Shown: piece after piece, positions 7,387 to 17,705 of the stretch | Layout of the letters: every line of letters begins with the position of its first letter | Position numbering within the stretch: the stretch's first letter is position 1 | Assembly: GCA_902614235.1 (NCBI GenBank) | Contig: CACMKG010000003.1 | Span: forward strand, 56,522 to 120,521 | From: an uncultured SAR86 cluster bacterium | GTDB taxonomy: Bacteria; Pseudomonadota; Gammaproteobacteria; Magnimaribacterales; AG-339-G14 | Length of the DNA stretch: 64,000 bases | Direction of reading: 5' to 3' | Position numbers and translations under genes: made by a program | Notes under the pieces: generated by a model | Databases searched by the model: none | Told to the model about the DNA's origin: nothing | What the model saw: the letters and a program-made list of their open reading frames with translations, nothing else

Positions 7387-9912
7387 ATGGACGACATAGC
7401 TAAAGAAATAATTCCTATAAATATAGAAGAAGAGCTTAAAAACTCATACATGGAATACGCTATGAGCGTAATAGTGGGAAGGGCTTTACCGGACGCAAGG
7501 GATGGATTGAAGCCCGTTCATAGAAGGACTTTATTTGCAATGGATGTTTTAAATAATAACTGGAATTTAGCGCATAAAAAATCTGCAAGGATTGTAGGAG
7601 ATGTAATCGGTAAATATCACCCTCATGGCGATGGAGCAGTTTACGAAACAATAGTTAGAATGGCCCAAGATTTTGCATTGAGATACCCGCTGGTCGATGG
7701 CCAAGGTAATTTTGGTTCAATGGACGGGGACGGTGCAGCCGCAATGAGATATACGGAAGTAAGAATGGCTAAAATCACTCAAGAGCTTTTAGCCGATTTA
7801 AATAAAAATACCGTAGATTTTGTTGAAAATTACGATGGTACGGAATTTATTCCAGACGTATTACCTACCAAAATACCAAATTTATTAGTAAATGGTTCTG
7901 CAGGAATTGCGGTAGGTATGGCTACCAACATGCTGCCTCATAATTTAACGGAATCAGTTAATGCAAGTCTTGCTCTGTTAGAAAATCCCAATATTGAATT
8001 TGATGAGTTAATAAAAATAATTCCTGGACCAGATTTTCCTACTGGAGGAATAATAAATGGTTCTTCGGGACTAATTGAAGCCGTAAAAACAGGGAAAGGA
8101 AGGATAGTTTTAAGGGCAAAAGCAGAAATTGAAACTGATTCTAAAGAAAAATCAAAAATAATAATTTCTGAAATACCTTATCAACAAAATAAGGCTAGAT
8201 TAGTTGAAAAAATTGCCCAACTAGCCAGAGACAAAAAAGTTGAAGGCATGTCCGAAATAAGGGATGAATCTGACAAAGAAGGAGTGAGAATTGTTATAGA
8301 AATAAGATCTGGACAGAATCCAGAAGTAATTCTTAATAATTTGTATTCTTTAACACCGTTAGAAAGTGCCTTTGGAGTTAATAATGTCGCCCTCGTTAAT
8401 AAAACCCCAAAGCTTCTTAACTTAAAAGAACTTCTAGAAATTTTTATTTCTCACAGAAGAACTGTCGTTTCTAGAAGAACAGAATTTGAACTGAATAAGG
8501 CAAAAGATAGAGGTCACATTCTTGAAGGCCTGGCAGTTTCGCTGGCTAATATTGATCAAGTGATAGATTTAATAAAAAAATCAAAAGATCCTCAGGTTGC
8601 CAAAGAAAAACTTCTTGCAAAAAAATGGAAAGCGGGAGTTGTCTCAAAACTAATAAAAAATGCTGGGGAAATAACCACAAGACCAGAGTCTTTGAGTGAC
8701 GACTTTGGCCTTTCTGGATCATCATACAAATTATCACCGGTTCAAGCTCAGGCCATTTTAGATTTAAGACTTCAAAAATTGACCGGTTTAGAGCAAGATA
8801 ATCTTGTAAAGGAATATGAAGAAATTTTGGGTGAAATAAAACTTCTGCAGAAAATCTTAGATGATCCCTCTGAATTGAAACGAGTAATCAAAGAAGAACT
8901 TATTGAAATTAGAGATTTGTATGGCGATGAAAGAAAAACTCCAATAGAAGAAAGACTTGATTTATCGACTGAAGACTTAATCAAGCCCGAAGATATGGTG
9001 GTAACCATTTCTCATGCAGGCTACGCGAAGACACAACCTCTAGAAGTTTATCAATCTCAGAGAAGAGGGGGAGTAGGAAAAGCAGCAGCATCGGTTAAGG
9101 AAGATGACTTTGTCGAGCAATTAATTGTTGCAAACACTCACAGGACTCTGCTGTGTTTTTCAAATCTAGGAAAAGTTTATTGGCTGAAAGTTTACGAAAT
9201 ACCACAAGCATCACGCGTTGCAAAAGGCAGGCCTTTAGTAAATTTAATTCAACTTGATGAATCTGAAAGAATAACAAGTCTCCTTAATGTGGAAACCTTT
9301 GATTCCGAGGGTTATGTCTTTATGGCAACTAAAAATGGAGTAGTTAAAAAAACTCCAATTATCGATTTTAAAGTACCTAGAAAATCAGGGAAAAGAGCGA
9401 TTAAATTAGATAATTTTGATGAGTTAGTTGGAACAGCAATAACTGATGGTTCAAGTAGTTTGATGTTGATTAGTGATGCAGGAAAAGCTGTTTACTTCAA
9501 TGAGAAAGACGCTAGGCCAATGGGAAGAGACACAAGGGGAGTGAAAGGAATTACTTTAGAAGAAAATCAATCAGTCATTGCTTTAATAATGCCCAATAAA
9601 GAAAATGAAATTTTAACAGTTTCAGAAAATGGTTACGGAAAGCGCTCCAAAGTAGAAGATTTTAGAAAAACAAAAAGGGGTGCCAAAGGAGTTATTGCAA
9701 TGCAGCTATCTGAAAGAAACGGCAAATTAATTTCCGCCAATCAAGTTTCGGATGAAGATCAAGTAATTTTGATTTCAGACAAAGGAACCTTAGTAAGAAC
9801 AAAGGTTTCTGAAATTAGCGTGATAGGGAGAAATACCCAAGGAGTAAGAGTTATAAAATTAAAAGCTAATGAGAAATTAAATGGCATGGCTTTAGCATTA
9901 GAAAATGATTAG
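7387..9912 (+). CDS. gyrA: DNA gyrase subunit A
   Basis: GyrA carries the DNA breakage and reunion activity of gyrase, which introduces negative supercoils. The protein is 841 residues, slightly shorter than in E. coli (875). The N-terminal region aligns without gaps to E. coli numbering: the catalytic tyrosine in [11 protein letters not shown] is exactly Tyr122. The quinolone-resistance region reads [15 protein letters not shown], so position 83 is Gly and 87 is Glu, where E. coli has Ser and Asp. The GyrA-box is close to QRRGGVGK at about residues 558-565, which supports gyrase rather than ParC, followed by beta-pinwheel repeats to the end. serC follows after 14 bases. Confidence 0.96.
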   Translation: MDDIAKEIIPINIEEELKNSYMEYAMSVIVGRALPDARDGLKPVHRRTLFAMDVLNNNWNLAHKKSARIVGDVIGKYHPHGDGAVYETIVRMAQDFALRYPLVDGQGNFGSMDGDGAAAMRYTEVRMAKITQELLADLNKNTVDFVENYDGTEFIPDVLPTKIPNLLVNGSAGIAVGMATNMLPHNLTESVNASLALLENPNIEFDELIKIIPGPDFPTGGIINGSSGLIEAVKTGKGRIVLRAKAEIETDSKEKSKIIISEIPYQQNKARLVEKIAQLARDKKVEGMSEIRDESDKEGVRIVIEIRSGQNPEVILNNLYSLTPLESAFGVNNVALVNKTPKLLNLKELLEIFISHRRTVVSRRTEFELNKAKDRGHILEGLAVSLANIDQVIDLIKKSKDPQVAKEKLLAKKWKAGVVSKLIKNAGEITTRPESLSDDFGLSGSSYKLSPVQAQAILDLRLQKLTGLEQDNLVKEYEEILGEIKLLQKILDDPSELKRVIKEELIEIRDLYGDERKTPIEERLDLSTEDLIKPEDMVVTISHAGYAKTQPLEVYQSQRRGGVGKAAASVKEDDFVEQLIVANTHRTLLCFSNLGKVYWLKVYEIPQASRVAKGRPLVNLIQLDESERITSLLNVETFDSEGYVFMATKNGVVKKTPIIDFKVPRKSGKRAIKLDNFDELVGTAITDGSSSLMLISDAGKAVYFNEKDARPMGRDTRGVKGITLEENQSVIALIMPNKENEILTVSENGYGKRSKVEDFRKTKRGAKGVIAMQLSERNGKLISANQVSDEDQVILISDKGTLVRTKVSEISVIGRNTQGVRVIKLKANEKLNGMALALEND

Positions 9913-9926
9913 GAAAAATATTAAAA

Positions 9927-11009
9927 ATGTCTAGAAAATATAATTTTTGTGCAGGTCCTTCGGCCCTTCCTACTGATGTGTTAAATGATTTGAAAGATGA
10001 AATACTTGATTTTCAGGGTTACGGTCTTTCTACTATGGAAATGAGCCATAGAAGTAAAGAATTTGTGGAAATTGCAGAAACTGCTAAACAAGATCTAATA
10101 GATCTTTTAGATGTAAATGACAACTACGAGGTATTGTTCATTCAGGGAGGGGCCTCATTACAATTTTCAATGGTGCCGATGAATTTACTAGCTAATTCTA
10201 ATTCATCGTGTGATTATTTAGATGTAGGGCAATGGTCTATCAAAGCAATTAAAGAAGCAAAAAAATATGGAAATGTAAACGTCGCAGCTTCATCAGCCAA
10301 TATTTCATATAAGAAATATCCTGATCCTGATAGTTGGAATTTAAACGAAGAATCTGATTATCTACACTTGGTAATGAACGAGACCATTGATGGAGTTTGT
10401 TTGAGAGACCTTAATAACTTGCCTGCTTCAAATATAGTAGCTGATTGTTCCTCCTGTATTCTTTCTGAGCCTTTGGACATTTCTAAATTTGGCTTGATCT
10501 ATGCTGGAGCTCAAAAAAATATTGGACCAGCAGGACTTGCCATTATTATTATTAAAAAAGAATTATTAAAGGATCAAGCCCATCTGCCAGCTTTGATGAA
10601 CTATAAGACTTACGCAGACTCTGATTCAATGTACAACACTCCACCAACATTCGCATGGTATTTATCAGGAAAAGTCTTTAAATGGTTAAAGAAAAATGGC
10701 GGATTAACGAACCAAAAAAAAGTGAATGAGTCAAAAGCTACAAAGCTTTATTCATTTATTGATGAGAATGAATTTTATTTTAATGATGTCGACAAGAACT
10801 CTAGATCAATCATGAACGTTCCTTTCTTATTAAAAGATGATTCATTAAATTCTAAGTTTCTTTTCGAATCTGAAGAAGCTGGACTTTTAAATCTCGCTGG
10901 TCATAGATCTGTCGGCGGCATGAGAGCCAGCATTTATAATGGCGTAAGTGAAGAAGCTGTCGATGCGTTGATTGATTTCATGAAACTTTTCTCAGAAAAA
11001 AATGGTTAA
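9927..11009 (+). CDS. serC: Phosphoserine aminotransferase
   Basis: SerC converts 3-phosphohydroxypyruvate to phosphoserine in serine synthesis, and does a similar step in pyridoxal phosphate synthesis. The protein is 360 residues, full length. It opens with YNFCAGPSALP, the standard family start; the glycine-rich FIQGGASLQF follows, and the PLP-binding lysine is Lys197 in YAGAQKNIGPAG. The C-terminal HRSVGGMRASIYN binds the substrate phosphate. It sits between gyrA and pheA, as in pseudomonads, and its end overlaps the pheA start by 8 bases. Confidence 0.96.
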   Translation: MSRKYNFCAGPSALPTDVLNDLKDEILDFQGYGLSTMEMSHRSKEFVEIAETAKQDLIDLLDVNDNYEVLFIQGGASLQFSMVPMNLLANSNSSCDYLDVGQWSIKAIKEAKKYGNVNVAASSANISYKKYPDPDSWNLNEESDYLHLVMNETIDGVCLRDLNNLPASNIVADCSSCILSEPLDISKFGLIYAGAQKNIGPAGLAIIIIKKELLKDQAHLPALMNYKTYADSDSMYNTPPTFAWYLSGKVFKWLKKNGGLTNQKKVNESKATKLYSFIDENEFYFNDVDKNSRSIMNVPFLLKDDSLNSKFLFESEEAGLLNLAGHRSVGGMRASIYNGVSEEAVDALIDFMKLFSEKNG

Positions 11010-12090
11010 AAAGAAAATAAAGAAAGTCAACTTAAATGTTATAAGAAAACAAATTGATGCGGTTGATAAATCTATTTTGAGATCTCTTTCTAAAAGAGCA
11101 GATTTAGTTATAGCTGCAGGAGAAAGTAAAAAACAAATTGGTGACCAATCATATTACAAACCTGATAGAGAAGCTCAAATAATCAATGCTTTAATTTCAG
11201 AGAACAAGAGCAAACTAAATAAAAATCATATAAAAAATATTTACAAAGAGATTATTTCAGCGTGCTTTTCGCTGGAAAAAAAAATAGAAATATTTTTTTT
11301 GGGACCTAAGGGCACTTATTCCGAACTCGCTGCAATAGATCATTTCGGAAAATCTGCAAAAAGAACTTCTTGTTCCGATATAAATCAAATTTTTTTAAAG
11401 ATTAATGAAGAAAATTGTTTTGGAATTGTTCCAGTAGAAAATTCTTCAGAGGGCTCCGTTAATCAAACTTTAGATTGTCTTCAAAGCGAAGAGCTGACCA
11501 TTTGTGGAGAGTTAGAATTATCTATTGAACATGCTCTTTTAAGTAAATCAAAGAAATTACAAAACATTTACTCGGTATATGGACATGAACAAGCTCTTTC
11601 TCAATGTAGGCTTTGGTTAAGTAGAAAAATCCCAAATGCTAAATTAATTTCTGTTGAAAGCAGTGGAATAGCAATAGAAAAAGCAAAAAAATCAAACAAT
11701 GTTGCCGCAATTGCTCACGTATCAAATGCAAATGAATTTAAATTAAAAGCTTTAAGAAAAAACATAGAAGATCAAAAAAATAATACGACTAGATTTCTTA
11801 TCATCGGCAAAATAAATGCAAATAAAAGTGGAAAAGATAAAACGTCTATCTTGATATCTCTAGATAACAAACCTGGGGCTTTATCTAAGGTTTTAAAAGT
11901 TTTTGAATCAAATAAAATTAATTTATCTCACATACAATCAAGACCAAATAAATCAGATAAATGGCAATATACTTTTTTTCTTGATTTTGAAGGTCACGTA
12001 GAAGATACCAAAGTAAAAAATCTTTTGAAAAAACTATCATTTGTTACACAAACCCTAAAACTTTTAGGATCCTACCCTAAGTCAATTTGA
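11002..12090 (+). CDS. pheA: Bifunctional chorismate mutase / prephenate dehydratase (P-protein)
   Basis: This enzyme turns chorismate into prephenate and then phenylpyruvate, the committed path to phenylalanine. The protein is 362 residues in three parts. The first is an AroQ-type chorismate mutase domain (about 10-92, with IRKQIDAVDKSILRSLSKRA). The second is a prephenate dehydratase domain starting FLGPKGTYSELAA, with VPVENSSEGSVNQTLD and the catalytic TTRFLIIG. The third is a C-terminal ACT domain (KTSILISLDNKPGALSKVL) that senses phenylalanine. Feedback control by phenylalanine is therefore expected. The stop codon TGA shares its last base with the ATG of hisC. Confidence 0.95.
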   Translation: MVKKKIKKVNLNVIRKQIDAVDKSILRSLSKRADLVIAAGESKKQIGDQSYYKPDREAQIINALISENKSKLNKNHIKNIYKEIISACFSLEKKIEIFFLGPKGTYSELAAIDHFGKSAKRTSCSDINQIFLKINEENCFGIVPVENSSEGSVNQTLDCLQSEELTICGELELSIEHALLSKSKKLQNIYSVYGHEQALSQCRLWLSRKIPNAKLISVESSGIAIEKAKKSNNVAAIAHVSNANEFKLKALRKNIEDQKNNTTRFLIIGKINANKSGKDKTSILISLDNKPGALSKVLKVFESNKINLSHIQSRPNKSDKWQYTFFLDFEGHVEDTKVKNLLKKLSFVTQTLKLLGSYPKSI

Positions 12091-13193
12091 TGTCTGATTC
12101 TCTTCTGGATAGGGCAAATAAAGGAATTTTAGGTTTAAAACCATATGAACCAGGTAAGCCTATTGAGGAAACTCAAAAAGAACTTGGTTTAAAAAGTATA
12201 ATAAAGCTAGCTAGCAACGAAAATCCTCTAGGTATCAGTCCCAAGGCTTTAAAAGTTATTTCTCAAAATAAGAACCTCAATAGATACCCAGATGGTAACG
12301 CAACATCTTTCAAAGAGGTTGTCTCTCAGATAGAAGGAATCAAAACCTCAATGATAACTGTTGGAAACGGTTCTAATGATTTAATTGAATTTGTCTCAAA
12401 GTGTTTTCTCTCTGAAGGAGATAATGCGATCTATTCTCAACATGGTTTTGCAATTTATCCTTTAGCAATTAAATCCACAGGAGCAAAAGCTATAAAAGCG
12501 AAAGCTAAAGATTGGGGTCACGATCTGTCCCTAATGAAAGATCTCATAGATGAAAATACCAAAGTAATTTTTTTAGCGACTCCAAATAATCCTACAGGAA
12601 CAATATTAGAATCTAATGATATCGAAGAATTTTTGGAAGTTATTCCTTCCAATATAGCTGTTTTTGTTGATCAAGCTTATTTCGAATATATAGAAAAAGA
12701 CAAATATAAAATTTCTTTTGATTTAATAAAAAAACATAAAAACTTGATTATTTCAAGAAGTTTCTCAAAAGCTCATGGTTTGGCTGCTCTGAGACTTGGT
12801 TATGCAGTGAGCTCAGAGGAGATAGCTGAATTTTTAAATCGAGTAAGACAACCCTTCAATACTAATTCGTTAGCCCTTGCGGCTGGAGTTGAGGCTATTG
12901 CCGATAAAGAGCACATAGCTCAGTCAGTAGAAATTAATAAATCAGGAATGGAAAAAATAAAAAAAGCTTTCGATACGCTTGATTTTAAATACATAGAATC
13001 TTTTGGCAATTTTATAAGTTTCGATTCGCAAATGGATTCTGACTCAAGCTTTAATTTCTTTTTACATAAAGGAATTATCTTGCGTTCCCTAAAAGTTTAT
13101 GAAATGCCTCAGCATCTGAGAGTTTCTATTGGATTAAAGGATGAAATGGATTCTTTTATTAAAGTTTTAGAAGAATATAAAAAGGTGCTTTAG
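12090..13193 (+). CDS. hisC: Histidinol-phosphate / aromatic aminotransferase, HisC family
   Basis: This is a 367-residue class I/II PLP aminotransferase of the HisC family. It has the NPNNPTG-type loop ATPNNPTG (about 163-170), the Asp-Ala-Tyr stretch VDQAYFEY, and the PLP lysine Lys227 in SRSFSKAHGLAALRLGY. The start is ATG 12090, in a TGATG overlap with pheA; the TTG three bases earlier is less likely. Its place between pheA and tyrA matches pseudomonad hisC2 and suggests it also, or mainly, transaminates phenylpyruvate and 4-hydroxyphenylpyruvate. That is inference from context. A second distant homologue lies at 54114. Confidence 0.9.
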   Translation: MSDSLLDRANKGILGLKPYEPGKPIEETQKELGLKSIIKLASNENPLGISPKALKVISQNKNLNRYPDGNATSFKEVVSQIEGIKTSMITVGNGSNDLIEFVSKCFLSEGDNAIYSQHGFAIYPLAIKSTGAKAIKAKAKDWGHDLSLMKDLIDENTKVIFLATPNNPTGTILESNDIEEFLEVIPSNIAVFVDQAYFEYIEKDKYKISFDLIKKHKNLIISRSFSKAHGLAALRLGYAVSSEEIAEFLNRVRQPFNTNSLALAAGVEAIADKEHIAQSVEINKSGMEKIKKAFDTLDFKYIESFGNFISFDSQMDSDSSFNFFLHKGIILRSLKVYEMPQHLRVSIGLKDEMDSFIKVLEEYKKVL

Positions 13194-14039
13194 ATGCTCG
13201 ATAAAAGTATTCAAATAGGAATTGTTGGATTAGGGTTAATAGGCGGATCTATCGCTAAAACTTTGAGTAAAAAAGGTTTTAAGGTTTATGCAAATGATTT
13301 AAACGAAGAATCCTTAAAAAATGCACTGAACGAAAAAAAAATTGATGGCCTTTTAGAAGACTTAGATCAAAATAATCCCTTCATTTTAATTTTTACAATT
13401 CCAGTTTTGTCTGTTGATAAAGAGCTTATAAAAAATAAAGAATTATTATCTAAAGCTTTATGCATTACCGATGGCCTGAGTGTTAAAAACTCATTAAAAA
13501 GTGAGATAGAAGATAAAAGATTAAATACTGAAAATTTTATACTTTCTCACCCTATAGCCGGATCAGAAAAGAGTGGTTATGCAAATTCCGAAGAAAATTT
13601 GTTTGAAGACAAGATAGTTGTTATTACAAAATTATCTGACACTTCTCAAACGACTGAGGACATTTGCCATGATTTTTGGAGTCTTCTAGGAGCTAGAACG
13701 ATAGAAATTAGTTCTGAAGATCATGATAAATACTTTGCAAAAACCAGTCACTTACCTCATCTAATAGCCTTCGCACTAATGTCTATGATTTCAAAATCCA
13801 AAGAAACAAAAAAAGAAATTTTTACAGGAGGTGGGTTAAAAGACTTTACTAGAATTGCCTCTAGCGACCCTAAAATGTGGGAAGATATTTTTATGTCAAA
13901 TCAAATAAATATGCTTGAAGTTATAAAAAGTTTTAAGTCAGAATTAGATCAATTAGAAAAGTTAATACAAAAAAGTGACTCTGAGAAACTAAATCAATTC
14001 ATAACTAGTGCAAAAGAGTTCAGAGATTCATTAATTTAG
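13194..14039 (+). CDS. tyrA: Prephenate dehydrogenase
   Basis: TyrA oxidises and decarboxylates prephenate to 4-hydroxyphenylpyruvate for tyrosine, or acts on arogenate in some lineages. The protein is 281 residues. It starts with a Rossmann fold, IGIVGLGLIGGSIAKTL, followed by the catalytic region around FILSHPIAGSEKSGY and the helical dimerisation domain with TSHLPHLIAFALM. It begins immediately after the hisC stop. In pseudomonads tyrA is fused to aroA; here the two are separate with one base between them. Whether prephenate or arogenate is preferred cannot be read from the sequence. Confidence 0.93.
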   Translation: MLDKSIQIGIVGLGLIGGSIAKTLSKKGFKVYANDLNEESLKNALNEKKIDGLLEDLDQNNPFILIFTIPVLSVDKELIKNKELLSKALCITDGLSVKNSLKSEIEDKRLNTENFILSHPIAGSEKSGYANSEENLFEDKIVVITKLSDTSQTTEDICHDFWSLLGARTIEISSEDHDKYFAKTSHLPHLIAFALMSMISKSKETKKEIFTGGGLKDFTRIASSDPKMWEDIFMSNQINMLEVIKSFKSELDQLEKLIQKSDSEKLNQFITSAKEFRDSLI

Positions 14040-14040
14040 G

Positions 14041-15348
14041 ATGAATTTAAAATTATTAAAAAGTAAAAATTTGAGGGGTCAAGTGATTATTCCTGGAGAC
14101 AAATCCATTTCACATAGATCCATTATCCTCTCTTCTATAGCTGAAGGAACTTCAGAGATATCAGGATTTCTCAAAGGCGAAGATTGCTTAGCAACTATAA
14201 ATGCGTTTAAAAAAATGGGTGTAAAAATCGAAGATGAAGGCAAAAAAATTTACGTTCACGGAGTAGGCTTGCATGGTTTAAAAAAACCAATTGAGGATTT
14301 AGATTTGGGAAACTCAGGAACTTCAATGAGACTTTTAGCGGGATTGTTATCAGGTCAAAAATTTTCTTCTACTTTAATTGGAGATTCTTCTCTGAGCTCA
14401 AGACCTATGAAAAGAATCCTAGAACCTTTACAAAAAATGGGAGCTTCTATTTTTACAAAAGATAACACTGCTCCACTTACTATAAAAGCTACAAATAAAA
14501 TGAGTGGAATTTCTTATGAGCTGCCAATTGCGAGTGCTCAAGTTAAATCTTGTATTTTATTAGCTGGCTTATATGCAGATTCCAATACTCAAGTCATAGA
14601 GAATCATTTGACCAGAGATCATACTGAAAAAATGTTTAAAAAATTTGGAATAGAAATAGATGAGATTTTTGAAAACTCAAAAAAGATAATTAAAATTTAT
14701 CCTCCGCAAAAATTAAATCCTTCACACATAACCATCCCTGGAGACTTTTCTTCAGCGTCTTTTTTCATAGTTGCGGGTTTAATTATTCCAAATTCTGAAA
14801 TTATCCTTAAAAATGTTGGAATAAACTCCTCAAGAACTGCTCTTTTAAAAGTTTTAATTGAAATGGGGGCTAATATAAAAATGAATAATATAAAAGATGA
14901 CTATGAAAAAACTGCTGATATTGAAATTAAATCTTCAAATCTTGAAGCAATAGTTTTAGATGAAGAACTAGTACCTAATCTGATAGATGAATTGCCAATT
15001 CTTTTCATTGCCGCAGCTTTTGCTAGCGGTAAGACAATAATCAGAGGAGTAGAAGAGTTGAAAACAAAAGAGTCTGATAGATTAGAGGCCATGAGCAGCT
15101 CTTTAGGAATTTTAGGAGTAGAAATAAAAACTTATTCAGATGGTATAGATATCAATGGAAAAAGTAGTTTGAACAGTTCAGTTACTATTGATTCATTCGG
15201 AGATCATAGAATAGCTATGGCTTCCTCAATAGCTTGTTCTATGCTTGATGGCGAAAATATAATAAAAAACATTGAAAATATTCAAACATCTTTTCCAAAA
15301 TTTACCGAAACTTGCAGTTCCTTAGGAATAAAAGCTGAATCATTTTGA
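14041..15348 (+). CDS. aroA: 3-phosphoshikimate 1-carboxyvinyltransferase (EPSP synthase)
   Basis: AroA joins phosphoenolpyruvate to shikimate 3-phosphate, the sixth step of the shikimate pathway. The protein is 435 residues. It starts with the PGDKSISHRS motif at about residues 18-27. GNSGTSMRLLAGL (about 90-102) and SSRPM follow, then LPIASAQVKS and the C-terminal DHRIAMA. The region after GNSGTSMR matches the class I/II common core; Ala occupies the residue after SGQ-type motifs in some glyphosate-tolerant forms, and I cannot class it safely. One base separates it from tyrA, and cmk starts 3 bases after the stop. Confidence 0.95.
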   Translation: MNLKLLKSKNLRGQVIIPGDKSISHRSIILSSIAEGTSEISGFLKGEDCLATINAFKKMGVKIEDEGKKIYVHGVGLHGLKKPIEDLDLGNSGTSMRLLAGLLSGQKFSSTLIGDSSLSSRPMKRILEPLQKMGASIFTKDNTAPLTIKATNKMSGISYELPIASAQVKSCILLAGLYADSNTQVIENHLTRDHTEKMFKKFGIEIDEIFENSKKIIKIYPPQKLNPSHITIPGDFSSASFFIVAGLIIPNSEIILKNVGINSSRTALLKVLIEMGANIKMNNIKDDYEKTADIEIKSSNLEAIVLDEELVPNLIDELPILFIAAAFASGKTIIRGVEELKTKESDRLEAMSSSLGILGVEIKTYSDGIDINGKSSLNSSVTIDSFGDHRIAMASSIACSMLDGENIIKNIENIQTSFPKFTETCSSLGIKAESF

Positions 15349-15350
15349 CG

Positions 15351-16016
15351 ATGAATTCAAAAATTATAACGATTGATGGCCCAAGTGGAGTAGGAAAAGG
15401 CACTTTGGCAAAGAATCTTTCAGACGAGTTAGATTGGATCGTGCTAGACAGCGGCTCTTTATATAGAATGGTTGGATATCTTTCTTTGAAGAATGATACA
15501 AAAGACTTTTCCGAGATAAGAAAAATAATAAATAAAGAAGAAATTTCTTTTAAATTCTTAAGTAAAAACTCAAATATCTCTTTATTTTTAGGAGAAGACG
15601 ACCTTTCAGAGTTTATAAGAAATGAAGAAGTAGCTAAGCTTGCATCCGAATTTGCAGTTATACCAGAGGTCAGAGAATATCTCTTTAAGATTCAAAGGGC
15701 TTTTTTAGACAAAGGCAAAGGCCTTATTGCAGATGGAAGAGATATGGGAACAATTTTATTTCCTGAAGCTAAATATAAATTCTTTATAACTGCAAGTGCA
15801 GAAGAAAGAGCAAGAAGAAGAGAGAATCAGTTGAAAGAATCGGGATTGAGCGTTAATATGCGCAACCTTCAAGAGCGAATTGAGGAAAGAGATAAAAAAG
15901 ATTCTTCTAGAGAAATTTCTCCCTTGGTTCCTGCTGAAGATGCTGTAGTTATAGATTCCTCAAATATTGGAATTTATGAGCTGAAAGATAAAGTTTTAAA
16001 TTTAATAAGGAGTTAA
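15351..16016 (+). CDS. cmk: Cytidylate kinase
   Basis: Cmk phosphorylates CMP and dCMP. This also recycles the CMP released when CMP-activated sugars are used. The protein is 221 residues from ATG 15351; an in-frame TTG two codons earlier lies inside the aroA stop and is less likely. The P-loop GPSGVGKGT is at residues 10-18. DGRDMGTILFPEA holds the CMP-binding residues, and the RARRREN lid is clear. It is followed directly by rpsA, the classical cmk-rpsA pair of proteobacteria. Confidence 0.94.
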   Translation: MNSKIITIDGPSGVGKGTLAKNLSDELDWIVLDSGSLYRMVGYLSLKNDTKDFSEIRKIINKEEISFKFLSKNSNISLFLGEDDLSEFIRNEEVAKLASEFAVIPEVREYLFKIQRAFLDKGKGLIADGRDMGTILFPEAKYKFFITASAEERARRRENQLKESGLSVNMRNLQERIEERDKKDSSREISPLVPAEDAVVIDSSNIGIYELKDKVLNLIRS

Positions 16017-17705
16017 ATGGAACAATCAACTTTTTCCAAAATGCTAGATGAAAATCTAGAAACCTTGAATTTCAAAGTAGGCTCACTTATTTCTGGAGTT
16101 ATTGTAGATTTAACAGATGATTGGGTTGTTGTTCATGTTGGTTTGAAGTCTGAACCAATAATCGCAAGGAACGAATTTCTAGCCGATGAAGCAGATAAAA
16201 AACTTGAAATTGGTGATGAAGTAAAAGTTACATTAGAAGCTATCGAAGATGGTCATGGATCAACAAGAGTTTCTAGATTAAGAGCTATGCACGATGAGAG
16301 CTGGTCAAAACTAGAAGAATCTCTTAACGCTGGCACTATTATCAAGGGTTACATTACTGGAAAAGTAAGAGGAGGCATGACAGTAGAAGTAGGAGGAGTT
16401 AGAGCTTTTCTACCAGGCTCGTTAGTTGACACAAGACCTCTGGAAAGTTTTGATCATTTAGAAAAATCTTTTCAAGAATTTAAAGTAATCAAGTTAGATA
16501 AAGAAAAAAGTAATGTTGTCTTGTCACGAAAAGCCGTCCAAGAAGATATAAATTCTGAAGAGAGAGAGAAAATTTTTGCTACTATTCAAGAAGGTTCTCA
16601 AATCTCTGGGGTCATTAAAAATTTAACTGATTATGGAGCCTTTGTTGACTTAGGTGGAATAGATGGCTTGCTTCATATTACTGATATAACTTGGAAAAGA
16701 ATAAATCATCCGTCTGAGGTATTGACAGTTGGAGAAGAAGTAGAGTTGAAAGTCACAAAATTCGATAAAGAAAAATCCAGAATTTCCCTTGGCTTAAAAC
16801 AATTATCGGAGGATCCTTGGGAGAACATCAAAGATACTTACCCTATAAATTCCATAAACAAAGCTAAAGTTTCAAGCCTAACAGATTATGGCTTTTTTGC
16901 TGAGCTTGATTCAAATACAGAAGGCCTAGTTCATGTTTCTGAAATAGACTGGACTAATAAAAATATTCACCCTTCGAAAGTAGTTTCAGCTGGCGACGAA
17001 GTTGATGTGATGGTTTTAGAGATTGATGTTGAAAAAAGAAGAATTTCTCTTGGCATGAAACAATGTGTGGAAAATCCTTGGCTTGTTTTTGCTGATAACC
17101 ATAGTTTGGGAGATAAAGTTGAAGGTGAGGTAAGCTCATTAACGGATTTTGGAATGTTTGTAGGATTAGATGGTGGAATAGACGGCCTTATTCATCTTTC
17201 TGACTTGTCTTGGACGGAAAAAGAGGAAGAGGCAGCAAAAAACTATAAAAAAGGCCAAAAAGTGGAAGCTATTATATTGGCTATGGATGCTCATAAAGAA
17301 AGAATATCTTTAGGAATTAAACAATTAACTGAAGATCACTTTGAAACATTTGCCAAAGACAATCCTAAAGGCACTAAATTAGTTGCTAAGGTAACTAGTA
17401 TTGAAGAGGAATTAATTAATTTAACTGTTGATTCTGACATACCTGCTATTTTGAAGCTCAAAGAGGTTAAAGATAATCTTCCTGAAGTTGGATCAGAAAT
17501 AGAAGCTTTAGTTACTTCTATTGGCAGGAAAGATAGATTGATAAATTTGTCTATTCGAGCAATGGAAAAAGCTGAAGAAAAATCAATTCTTAAAGAAAAT
17601 GTAGAAAAAAATAAAGAAATTGAAGCTTCTAGCAAAACTTCTATAGGCGATTTGATCAAAGACGAAATAGAAGAAAGTTCAACAAAAAAAGATGAAGAAG
17701 TCTGA
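16017..17705 (+). CDS. rpsA: 30S ribosomal protein S1
   Basis: S1 binds mRNA leaders and helps the 30S subunit start translation. The protein is 562 residues, close to the usual 557, with six S1 repeats. Repeats 3 and 4 show the standard NLTDYGAFVDLGGIDGLLHI and SLTDYGFFAELDSNTEGLVHV patterns, and later repeats follow the same spacing. A strong AAGGAG lies just before the ATG, which directly follows the cmk stop. The last residues are acidic and lysine-rich and are encoded in a region that overlaps ihfB by 14 bases. S1 is of extra interest because the organism appears to have several leaderless mRNAs, which depend less on S1. Confidence 0.96.
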   Translation: MEQSTFSKMLDENLETLNFKVGSLISGVIVDLTDDWVVVHVGLKSEPIIARNEFLADEADKKLEIGDEVKVTLEAIEDGHGSTRVSRLRAMHDESWSKLEESLNAGTIIKGYITGKVRGGMTVEVGGVRAFLPGSLVDTRPLESFDHLEKSFQEFKVIKLDKEKSNVVLSRKAVQEDINSEEREKIFATIQEGSQISGVIKNLTDYGAFVDLGGIDGLLHITDITWKRINHPSEVLTVGEEVELKVTKFDKEKSRISLGLKQLSEDPWENIKDTYPINSINKAKVSSLTDYGFFAELDSNTEGLVHVSEIDWTNKNIHPSKVVSAGDEVDVMVLEIDVEKRRISLGMKQCVENPWLVFADNHSLGDKVEGEVSSLTDFGMFVGLDGGIDGLIHLSDLSWTEKEEEAAKNYKKGQKVEAIILAMDAHKERISLGIKQLTEDHFETFAKDNPKGTKLVAKVTSIEEELINLTVDSDIPAILKLKEVKDNLPEVGSEIEALVTSIGRKDRLINLSIRAMEKAEEKSILKENVEKNKEIEASSKTSIGDLIKDEIEESSTKKDEEV

